Below are positions 24,011-33,800 of a stretch of DNA of 64,000 bases, piece after piece; positions within the stretch are counted from its first letter, which is position 1, and the number at the start of each line of letters is the position of its first letter. The notes under the pieces are model-generated. The model was not told the origin of the DNA and made no database searches. It was given only the letters and a program-made list of their open reading frames with translations. Made by a program: the position numbers and the translations under genes. Source of the DNA: Cristatella mucedo (Eukaryota; Bryozoa; Phylactolaemata; Cristatellidae); contig WPIO01000002.1 in the NCBI GenBank assembly GCA_009760855.2, forward strand, positions 5,822,501 through 5,886,500, given 5' to 3'.

Positions 24011-24667
24011 TCGTTTTTTTAGTTAAAAAATATATTTATAACTAATGAATATTGTTTTAAAAGACGATAGAATATTTTGCAATAAACGGGTTTTATAATT
24101 CCCCATGTACCGGAGTAACTTTAAGGTCAGATGACTTCAAGATACTAGAAGAGTTAGAGGGAAAAGGCTGAAATAAATAACTGAATCTTACTCACCGACT
24201 TTTGCCGTTTTTGCCGGGCTATCCTCGCTTTCAGTTTATTGGCTGGGCCTTTACGCGGGCGCGCCGAATGTTATCAGTTATGCGACGAACTCTCACACTC
24301 TGATATCGCCTAAATAGAGTACAGTAGCTACTTAGCTGTTCCTAACGCAGTCAGATTTAACACCGGAGTCTGACGACCTTGTGCGTCCATGCACCACGAC
24401 GGCTCAATCGAGTCTATGTGGGAGCGAACCAGCAAGCCAGCGAGCCAGCACTTGGCATCACATCCGGTTGTAGAGCAGTGTCTCAGAACGAAACGTCGTT
24501 CGCTGCCCTGCCCTTATTGGCATGAGTAACCACATGCAGTGTTGCGTTCGGTGCAGCAACTAGCAGTGGAGTGTATGAAGCTGGCTCGATACCTTAATTT
24601 AAGCTCGCAACTATGCATGTTTTTTTTAACCGGTTGCAGGCACCCCTCTTAAAAATGGCTCTACCAG

Positions 24668-25495
24668 CATATCTCCTGTTGCATAAGCTCGAAATCTAGG
24701 TGTCATATTCCAAAGTGACCTCTCGTTAGACGACCATATCAGCACCACAGTCAAATCTGCCTATTTTCAGCTTCATAACATTGCTAAAATTCGGGCTTGT
24801 TTAGACAAGAATACCACGTCCAAGTTGGTCCATGCATTCGTGACATCCTTTCTCGACTTCTGCAACTCACTGCTTACTGGCCAACCGGCATGTGCGGTCA
24901 TGCGATTGCAGCTGGTGCAAAACTCTGCAGGTAGGGTTGTCTGCCGTGAGCGTCGAAGTTGCCACATTACACCACTTCTCGCCGACCTGCACTGGCTACC
25001 AGTCAAGCAACGAACTGACTTCGAGGTTTTGTCGCTCACTTGTAGGTTTCTTCATTCTATGGCTCCAGCCTATCTCTCAGATATACTACCCCATCAGGCC
25101 TAATATCGTACCACCCGCTTTTCGGAATCCAACAGTCGACAAATACCCCGCACAAACCTCAAATCCTTTGGAGACCGTGCATTTAGCTCGTATGCTCCCA
25201 AAGCCTGGAACTCCCTCCCGACCTGCGTCAGAATATCCCCTGCAGCATTTAGTGGGTCCCTATGATTCGTCCTTCACGTGCTTATGCGTGCTGACACTAT
25301 GCATGCTGCCACTAACTACATTTGCATGCTGACCCTGTGCATGTCACCCCTAACCATATTATTCATTTGTTTGTTTGTCAAGCATGATTTTACTCACCAT
25401 TCAATTGCATTTCCATTTGCAGCAAATGTAAAGCGCCTAGAGAGAGATTGAGTTCTCTGAGGGCGCTTGATCAAGTGCATTATTATTATTACTAT
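24668..25495 (+). pseudogene. LINE-A copy 1: reverse transcriptase C-terminal region, 3' UTR and ATT tail
   Basis: This is an L2/CR1-like LINE fragment. A frame with one stop near its start reads ARNLGVIFQSDLSLDDHIS and continues through LHNIAKIRACLDKNTTSKL and FLDFCNSLLTGQPACAVMRL. RRSCHITPLLADLHWLPVKQ and FLHSMAPAYLSDILPHQA follow. These blocks occur in this order in ORF2 downstream of the YADD catalytic box. After a frameshift near 25,100, LKSFGDRAFSSYAPKAWNSL is still visible. The 3' UTR ends in AAGCGCCTAGAGAGAGATTG and GAGTTCTCTGAGGGCGCTTG, then a TTATTATTATT tail. It is 5'-truncated and inactive. It is the best copy of the family here and defines LINE-A. Confidence 0.88.
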
Positions 25496-26104
25496 AACTC
25501 ACAGCAAAAAATCGGCCCGAGATAGAGCTACCTCGAGATATTCGTAAGCAGTGGCACCACAGTATAGCAGCCTGACTTCCCGCCACTACGATCACCATAA
25601 TCACGTGAATGGGAAGTGGCGATTTTCTCACTCTGCCTGTCATTGACCTAATCCTAAATACGATGCTGATGGAAATTTAGATCCTATTGTCGGAGCTGGG
25701 CAAAACTTTCGTTATCTGCGCCGCAGTATCTATTCGAGTGTTATACGCTTTTGTTGAGACTTCTTGGTGGCGATCGTGTAGGCTTAAATGCCCGTATTTG
25801 GACTCTCATCTTAATAACTGCAAGGCAGGGTGCATATGATAACGGGAAGATATAGGTTTAAAAGTATGTAGTTCCTTCCATCTATACTATGAAGCTCGTG
25901 ATTCGTACTTGGAGAACTTCATTGCTATACTCGTGACCTCTGGGAGCCAGTCGGTGTAGGTTCACTTACCTCCAAGTCGAACAGGAGAACAGCTGCGGCC
26001 TCGGATGGACACCTCTGTCTAAATGTCTTTCTATCAGCCAGGCCTTATCACCAGGATTTCGTCATCCAGGTTATATTCGCCATAGCAGGTTGCCTAAGCT
26101 AATT

Positions 26105-26975
26105 CATGGACTATCACTCAGCCTTTGCCGTTCTAATAGGTGATGCTATTGTGCGGCCATCACCACGTGCTCGAAATTTAAGTGTCGTGTTCGACAGCTG
26201 CCTCAATTTCAAAAACTTCAATCAGAAGATTGCCTCTGCAGCTAGCCATCACATCCGATCCCTATCCAAGATTTGGAGCTGTCTCCCACAGTGGCTTGTA
26301 AAAAATTAAACTAGCTCTCTAGTTCTGTCTCGGCTTGATTATTGTAATTCCTTTTGGCCGGGTTGCCAAAGAAAGCTATTATGCCACTACAGCTGACTAT
26401 GAATATGGCTGCAAGGCTAGTCTTAAAGTCCCAGCGGTTTGAGCACGTGTCACCTTTGCTGAAAGAGCTAGGATGATTGCCGGTTGAGCAAAAGATACAG
26501 AGCAAAGTTCTTACGCTGACCCACAAGGCCTACCACGGCTTGGCTCCTCCATACCTAGCTGAACTGCTGCATCAGTTTCAGCCTGTTCGCGCCCTCAGGT
26601 TCTGTGCGGACAATAAATTAGCTGTCTCATTCCTCCGCTTAAAGACAGTTGGTGACAGAAGCTTTAGCTCTGCAGGTCCCAGGCAGTGGAACTCGCTTCC
26701 ACAATTCTTACGCCACGACAACTACTCTCTTACTGCCGACTATGGCACATCCTTTTCAGCGGTCCTGAGCTGCTACTTCTATGCTACTCACTACCTCAAC
26801 TGCTCTCCTGACTCTGTTATGCTTCCCATTTTCTCTTTGTTTCGCGAGATGAAGTCAGTTGGCTACCGAATGCGTACCGAAAGTCGCTTAGGCTATGAGT
26901 GCGCTTTACAAAACTCTCCTGCGTAACACCCCCGCGGTCTTTATGACTTTGTGGAGTTACAAACGGAGATACAAG
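26105..26975 (+). pseudogene. LINE-B copy 3: reverse transcriptase C-terminal region and 3' UTR
   Basis: This is the longest LINE-B copy. It starts near VLIGDAIVRPSPRARNLSVV and FDSCLNFKNF, runs through ISKIWSCLP (as in HIRSLSKIWSCLPQ) and LLAGLPKKAIMPLQLTMN to FEHVSPLLKEL. It then has TGA at the tryptophan of LGWLPV, exactly as in copy 2. From 26,477 it is open for 149 codons containing LTHKAYHGLAPPYLAELLHQ and LKTVGDRSFSSAGPRQWNSL. The 3' UTR ends in TTTATGACTTTGTGGAGTTA. Copies 2 and 3 are closely similar over about 600 bp, much closer to each other than either is to copy 1. Stops and a frameshift upstream (around 26,310-26,340) show that it is inactive. Confidence 0.88.
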
Positions 26976-27629
26976 CCACCGCTGCAACTAGAATTGTGAA
27001 TTCTCCTTATCCGGTTATATCGTATCATCATTCCTATACAAGGCCATGAAGTGTCTTTCAATGCACTCCCGCATTATAAGAAAGGCTGAAAATCTGCATC
27101 CAGAAATACAAAAATGTATATGCATGTTTTCTTTTAACCGGTTGCAGGCACCATTCAACCACCCAAGTCGGAGTACAAATTTGATATGGACAAAGCAATG
27201 CAGCCGTACGTGCGACTTGTGAGGATTTCGTGGCCTAAAGCAGTAAGTGTTCCTCATTTCTTAATTGTAGGTACTGCGAATGCAAATCTTATTCCTTTTG
27301 GTTCTAAAGACGGCCATTATTACTATCATACAAAAATTTTGCCTCTAAATTTATGGCACATAAAATGGACCTAATTGTATTATTCAATGCAGGGCATATC
27401 GGCCAGTAAGGAAATGTAAAACAGTGAGGAATCGCATTACCTTAATTATAACTCAAACGCCCCCATAATAACCGGCTTTAGAATATAACCACACCATTTT
27501 CCCAGATTAACCCAATAGAATCCTCCACTGCAAACCAAGAGCTGTCGCATGAAGGTTTCCGGATATTAAGTCAACTCGTCCGAAAGCTTGAAAATAAATG
27601 GGCTCAAATATTCACTAAATGGTTCTCGT
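26976..27629. other. No recognised gene or repeat
   Basis: AT-rich sequence with short frames only. TTTTCTTTTAACCGGTTGCAGGCACC near 27,127 resembles TTTTTTTTAACCGGTTGCAGGCACC near 24,622. This is a ~22 bp shared segment lying upstream of LINE-A copies 1 and 2, so it may be an internal part of LINE-A or another small repeat. Confidence 0.35.
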
Positions 27630-27790
27630 GATAGTCCGAGAGACAAGGTGTTCGCTCTTCACGACTGAGGTCTTGGGCACGAAGCCTACAGTGAGCGATC
27701 ATTTATTGCCCATTGTAAGCTATCGTGACAGACGTTTAAGCTCTTATGCTGCTATGCAAATGAGGCTGTCAAATCAGCCAATATAGAATT
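27630..27790 (+). repeat. tRNA-derived SINE, family 1, diverged
   Basis: The B-box region is degraded (TCTTGGGCACGAAGCC). The body is clear: AGTGAGCGATCATTTATTGC, GCTCTTATGCTGCTATGCAA and GAGGCTGTCAAATCAGCCAA, matching the other family 1 copies. Confidence 0.7.
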
Positions 27791-27934
27791 ATAATGGTTT
27801 GATTAAAACGAGGAAGTCCTTGGTCACGCGGCAAAATGGAGCAGTGTTGTCCTCCATGATCATGTTATGATTACTTATACTGTTGTTAATAATAGTTTGA
27901 CAGCTGTGTCAAAGCGCTACCAGCGCACGCTTCC

Positions 27935-28232
27935 CATCCACATTAGCTCCACAGTCAAGTCTGCCTCCTTTCAGCTACATAATATTGCTAAAATTGGGGC
28001 TTGTTTAGATAAGGATACCACGTCTAAGTTGATCCATGCATTTGTAACATACCGTCTTGACTTCTGCAACTCACTGCTTGCTGGCCTACCGGCATGTGGA
28101 ACCAGGCGATTACAGCCGGTGCAAAACTTTGCAGCTAGGTTTGTCTGTCGTGGGCGTCGCAGTTGTCACATCACACCACTTCTCGCCGATCTGCACTGGC
28201 TACCAACCTGCACTGGCTATCTTTTTTTTTAT
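27935..28232 (+). pseudogene. LINE-A copy 2: internal reverse transcriptase segment
   Basis: An open frame covers HISSTVKSASFQLHNIAKIG, then LIHAFVTYRLDFCNSLLAGL, then RRSCHITPLLADLHWLPT. It matches copy 1 codon for codon with few changes. The 3' side stops after a short internal duplication (CTGCACTGGCTA occurs twice) followed by a T10-like run, so the rest of the element is missing. It is truncated at both ends, which is unusual for simple target-primed insertion and suggests later deletion or rearrangement. Confidence 0.82.
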
Positions 28233-29379
28233 CAAGTTCGTTGAAAAAGTCAGTTTACCTGACATGTGCACACGGTGTCCGTGATAAATTTCAGGAGCCA
28301 GGAGCTATGGAAGGCCGTCAAAGCCCTGTAAGGGCGCCGTCAATTGACACACGTGGAGAGGATAATACAACCTCGCATTCTTCACAAGGTGAGCACATGC
28401 CAAAGAACACAGCAACGAAAGTGTCTTGCCACTTTCACCTGGCAAACCGTACATGCCGTAGGTGCGAGGCATCTGGGAAGTACGGAGGTGCCTAAAATGG
28501 CAAGAACCAAGCTTGTTTATTAGCTAGGAGATTACTTACAAGACGTCTTTATTCTCTAGCTTAAGCATTTGGTTGCTCTTAAAGTGAGTTCATGGCTGCT
28601 ATCGCTGCATTCAATTTCGTGGATATCTTAGCATCCCTCGAGAATACTTTTACTTTAGATGTGGTCGTGGTAGGAGCAGTCTCGTGGCTCAAGAAGTAGT
28701 AAGGCTGCCACCGACTTTGTTAACCTCTAGGTAAGGTGTCGCAGGCAGCATAGATACCTCTGGCTGAAGAAATAATCACTCTCTAAAAGGGCGATCACGT
28801 GGAAAGAGCCGTCAAAGGCAATCGAAGATGGATGCTTTCACGGAGAGACAAGTACTCATAAAAGCACGAGTCGTCGCCTTGACGACTCCAGTGTCTTCAG
28901 CTGAGTGCTGAAGAAAGCCCGAAAATAAATGGCCGACGAGCTTAAAGGTCAATGACAAAGCCGCCGAACGAGCTCAAATGGGCTACGCATCAACTCTATT
29001 AAAAGTTTGAAGAGTGGTGACTGGTTTGTAAGAACTGGGATAGCTAATTTTGGCTGCTTGAGAGAAAAGAACCCTGTGCTCACTGTGGCCGAAGAGGATT
29101 TCAAAGGCAGCCATGAGTATATTACTTAATATTGCAGCGGGCCGAAGTGCGGCGTGGAGCTTTGCTTCCAATGCCGTAAACGAATCTCGGCACAAAATTG
29201 TCGTCTGCATGGGTAATACTTAGTATCTCAATTGGGAAATAAGTCCATGTCCGGCTGGGCTAACTACAATGAACAAAGTGGCCTACAGGGCATTCGGGTT
29301 TATACGAGCCAGACTCTGAGCTAAAATGCCTGCTGCCAGATTACAACTTATGAACCAACGCAGTCACTTGCTAGCACCG
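28233..29379. other. No recognised gene
   Basis: Mixed sequence with short frames only. Nothing was recognised. Confidence 0.45.
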
Positions 29380-29700
29380 CACCCCTTGATCCGATGCCAG
29401 TTACGTTTGACTAGTTCAGTCGCCGACCAGAATGGCCGCGACGCAGCACGCTCACTAGTCGACGCCTACCGCTCGCAGCCTGCCGTCGGCAGAATCGAGC
29501 GTAGCTCTTCCGGTACGGCCACCGCAGTTGGTAGCAAGAGGTGCGGTGCGAGTCGGTATAGCAGCACGTGCCTTCTTAGTAAGCGAAAGTAGCAGCTAGA
29601 GCATGCGTCGATGCTGCCGAGCGCCGCTTTTCTTCTATCCGCCATGCTGTTTGCAGCTGTCGCCGACGCGGCTGGCGGCCCCGAAATTCACTTGGTTCGG
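29380..29700 (+). other. GC-rich patch with a signal-peptide-like start (possible first exon)
   Basis: The patch is CpG-rich compared with its surroundings. An ATG at 29,611 opens a frame whose first residues read MLPSAAFLLSAMLFAAVADA, then AGGPEI. This is a textbook signal peptide with a hydrophobic core and an ADA-AG cleavage context. The frame then runs into the SINE starting near 29,700, so downstream residues are not meaningful. A secreted or membrane-protein first exon is possible, but the ATG context is weak (T at -3) and no donor was identified before the SINE. It could be chance. Confidence 0.3.
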
Positions 29701-29940
29701 TCCAGCGGTTGCCGAGCACGCCCCGGCGACCGAGGTCGAGACCTGAGGGTCGTGGGCTCGAGCCCCGAAGCACGTGTGAAGTGCGCCTTAATGGCGATTA
29801 AGTTCTCTTGGGGTGCAATGCAAGAGGAAGGTCTAGGGAGGGGAACTCTCGTCCCCGGACTCCACTCCAGATGGAGGAAGGGGATCACGGGTTCCCATAC
29901 CCCTCTCAGTTCCACAGAACTCTTCCTCTGGGCTTAATGA
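29700..29940 (+). repeat. tRNA-derived SINE, family 3
   Basis: The head resembles a tRNA: AGCGGTTGCCGAGCACGCCC, then GGTCGTGGGCTCGAGCCCC as B box. The body is distinct from the other families: AATGGCGATTAAGTTCTCTT, GGGGAACTCTCGTCCCCGGA (a small hairpin) and CACAGAACTCTTCCTCTGGG. A diverged relative may lie at 49,125-49,260. Confidence 0.6.
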
Positions 29941-30589
29941 CATATATACATGCATTTTTTATTCCTCACGGCTAAGATGTCTTTTCGTATATCCCTTTTG
30001 ACGAAATCCCTGGTTTCTTTTGAAATTCGGCTGGCAAGCCTGACTGTCACAAGCCTCTGTGCCGGATAGGTTGTGTGGGTGCATATCTAAGCCAAACTTA
30101 TTTAAGCTAAGGTACAGTGTGGCTTAGTAGCACCTTTTTTCAACGCAGACCATCTGGGGATTATTTCCACAGGTCGCCACTACGACCAAATCCGTGTATG
30201 ATGACGTAAAGATGGATTAGTTTGTAGACTCGATCGGCAAAATTCATCATGACAAGCCTTGGTGGTAAGTAGGTTGTGTTTAGAAAAGCATTCCTGGGTC
30301 ACACTTGGTAATTAAAAATGACTGCCGAGTATTGCTTCTTTCGAAACGTTGACCTACTGTTTATATCCAGCGATCGAACTTGTTACTAAATTTGCCACAT
30401 TAGGTAATGCGTAGATTCTTAGAAGACTGGTAGAGTAAATGTCGTTGCAGCTAGCCCTGGTCATGTCTAGGTTGTGTTTGGTAAAGCATTGCTGGGCCAC
30501 TCAATGTAGTTAAATGGCGGCCGAGTAGTGCTGTAGTTCAAACAACAACCTGCTGGAAGTTATTTCCCGTATTGACTAGGTTGTCTGGG
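29941..30589. other. Diverged flank of the satellite array
   Basis: Phrases such as CTAGCCCTGGT and TCTAGGTTGTGTTTGGTAAAG at about 30,246 and 30,450 echo the satellite's GCCCTGGTGCCGACTAGGAT block. Spacing here is irregular (about 200-300 bp). This looks like a decayed edge of the array at 30,900-36,935. Confidence 0.35.
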
Positions 30590-30710
30590 ATAAATCGCTT
30601 CAGACGCTTCGCGTATGATACACGGCTCGAGCCTACGGCCTTCGCCGGACCTTGGTCGTGACGAGCACCTTCAACATTGGGTCAAACTACTCTTGCGAAA
30701 AGCTGGGTTA
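30590..30710 (-). repeat. tRNA-derived SINE, family 2, fragment
   Basis: The minus-strand sequence has TTTGACCCAATGTTGAAGGT (A-box region), CGTAGGCTCGAGCCGTG (B box) and the start of the body. It is inserted in the decayed edge of the satellite. Confidence 0.55.
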
Positions 30711-30899
30711 ATTTTTAGGCTCGAATGGCCAACCTTATTGACATTAATCTTAGTGCAAACTAGGTTGCATTTGCAAAAAGCTTATCTGGGCACCGCGATT
30801 TAACCCTTTCCCCGTAGCCGAGTGGAATCACTGATTAAAATTGGATGATGCTCTGGTGATTATTTTGGTCAACCGCCACTGTGGCAAAATTCATAGTAT

Positions 30900-33800
30900 A
30901 ATGTAATCCGTGATTTTTTCAGACACGACTTTTCAACCTCAGTGCGGCCAGCCCTGGTGCCAACTAGGCTGCTTGTGCGACAGTATCAATCAGGCAAATG
31001 TGGTTACAGACCACTGTGGACAAGTGCAGTGTATGTTTGCTTGCACTTGCGTGCCGTCAAGATCGGGAAAGATAAAGGTGAGCCACATTACTCGCCAGCC
31101 CAAGCTCATTGCGACATGCACTGTTCAGACTAGGAAGCAAAAGTGATGCTATAACTCAGCTTCATACAATCACCGAAAACTAAGGACAAATGCCGTGTAT
31201 GTCTTCTTGCACTTGCTTGCTGTCTCGATCAGTAAAAGTGAATAGGAGCCATGCTAACGTGCCAGAACAATGTAATAGGAATAAGCCCTTGTGCAGACTA
31301 CACAGGGAGTGTGAAAGTAAAACTTAGCCATAAGGCATTGCTGAAAACTTTGGACGAATACAGTGTAAGTTGCACTGCCCTTGCTTGCAGGGTGAAGGGG
31401 ACCCATGCTAACGTGCCAGCCCAATGGCATGGCCAAAAGCCCTTGCGCAGCCTAGGAAGGAAGCATGAAAGTGCAACTTACCCATACGTAATTACTAAAC
31501 ACTGCGGAAGAGGACACAGTGTACGTTTTATTTCATTTGTTTGTCGTCTCGATTACAAAAGGTAAAGGTGAGCCGTGATAACTAGCCAGCCTAAAGTCAT
31601 AGCAACAAACCCTGGTGCTGCCAAGGATGCTTGTGTCTCGAAACAATGCAGCCAGGTGTGTTTACGGACCATTGTGGATGAGTACAGCCTATGTTTCACT
31701 CTACTGTTTCCCATCTAGATCAGAAAATGTGAATGGTAGCTATACTAACAGGACAGATAAACGTCGTAGCCACGACCCCTGGTGCAGACTAGGAAGAGGG
31801 TGTGAAAGTGTAACTTCGCCATACGTAGTTACAGAACTCTGGACGAGTACCGCGTTTGTCTCATTGCATATGCTTGCTGTCTTGATCAGGAAAGCTAGGA
31901 ATGAGCCACATTGGTCAGCCAGTTGAAATTCATTTAGAATAGCCCTTGTCCCGACTCGGAAGCTTTATCGACGTCTTTATCTAGCCAAACATGCTGACAG
32001 ACCACTGTAGACAAGTACAGTGTATGTCTCAGTGCACTTACAGCCGTCTAGATCAGTAAAGGTGAGCCAAGGTAGCCAGACAGCCTAAAGCCATTCGAAA
32101 CCCCTGGTGCCGACATGGACACTTGTTTGACACCGTAATCCAGCCGAATGGATTATGGACCACTGTGGATGAGTACAGCCTATGTGTCACTCTGCGTTTT
32201 CAGTCTAGATCAGGAAATGTGAAAGCTGTGTGCCTATGCTAACATGCCAGATAAACGTCGTAGCCATGATCCCTTATGAAGACTGAGAAACGTGGTGTGA
32301 AAGTGTAACTTAGTCATACGTTATTACTGGACACTGGACGAGTGTAGTGTATGTGTCATTGCACTCTCTCACCATGTCGATCAGGAAAGGAGATGATGTC
32401 GCCATGGTAACTATCCAGCCGCAAGTCTTTGTGACAAGCCCTGGTGCCGTGCAGGTAGCTCTCGCGACAGCATAATGCGGCCGAATGTGATTACACACCA
32501 CTGTGAACGAGTACAGTGTAAGTTTCATTGCACTTTCTTGCCGTCTCCATCAGGGTGAAGGGAAGCCATGCTAACGCCCCAGCCCAACGTCATGGCAGCA
32601 AGCTCTTTACCAGATTTGTAAGGGGCTGTGAAAGTATGGCTGAGCTATGTGTAATTACTCAACGCTGTGCACGAGTACAATGTATATCTCCTTGCACTTG
32701 CTTGCTGTCTCGATCAGGAAAGATGAAGGACAACCATGTTACCTGGCCACCTGAAAGTCATTACGACAAGCCTCGGTGCAATCTTGGATGCTTATGCGAC
32801 AGTATAGCTTGGCTAAACGTACTCACGGACCACTGTGGTACAGTGTAGTGTATGTTACTGTGCAATTGCTTGCTGTCTAGATCAGGAATGTTGAAGGGGC
32901 GATATGCAAACGTGCTAGCCCAACATCATGCCAATATACTCTCTTGCTGATAGGGGAAAAGGTGTGAAACTATAAGTTAGCCATCCGTAATGACTGGACA
33001 ATGTGGGCGAGTATAGTGTATGTCTCAGTTAATAATTCTTGACGTCTTGATTTGGAAAGATGTGTCATCTTTAGTAGGCTGCCAAAATTCTTATCAACTA
33101 GCCCTAGTGCCGACTAGGTTACTTGTGCCACACCATCACGCGGCCAAATGTGTTTGCGGACCACTATGGACGAGTAAAAAGTATTTGTTGCTGAATTTTT
33201 TTCCGTCTAGATCAACAAAAGTGAAGGGGGACCATGTTAGCATGCCTGCCCAATGTCACAGCAACAAGCCATAGTGAAGACTAGGAAGGATTGTGAAAGT
33301 ACAGCTTGACTATAAGTAATTCCCTAACACTGTGGAAGCATACAGCGTTTGTTCCATTGCATTTGCTTGCCGTCTTGATCAGGAAAGGTGGTGGTGAGCA
33401 ACATTGGTTAGCCAGTCAAAATTCCTTTAGCTAAGCCCTTGTCCCTACTCGGATGCTTTATCGACACCTTTATGCAGCCAAACGCACTGACAGACCACTG
33501 CAGACAAGTACAGTGTACGTCTTAGTGCACTTGCAGCCGTCTGGATCAGTAAAGGTGAGCCAAGGTAACTAGCCAGCCTAAAGTCATTACAAAAGCCCTG
33601 GTGCCGACCAGGATACGTGTTCGACACCGTAATCCGGCCGAATGGATTACGGACCACTGTGGACGAGTACAGCCAATGGTTCACACTAATTGTTTGTCGT
33701 CTAGATCAAGAAATGTAAAGGCCAGCTGTGCTTTCGTGCTAGATCAACGTCATAGCAAGGAGCCCTAGCTAGGTGGTAGGAATGTGTAAGTTGGCTCAAC

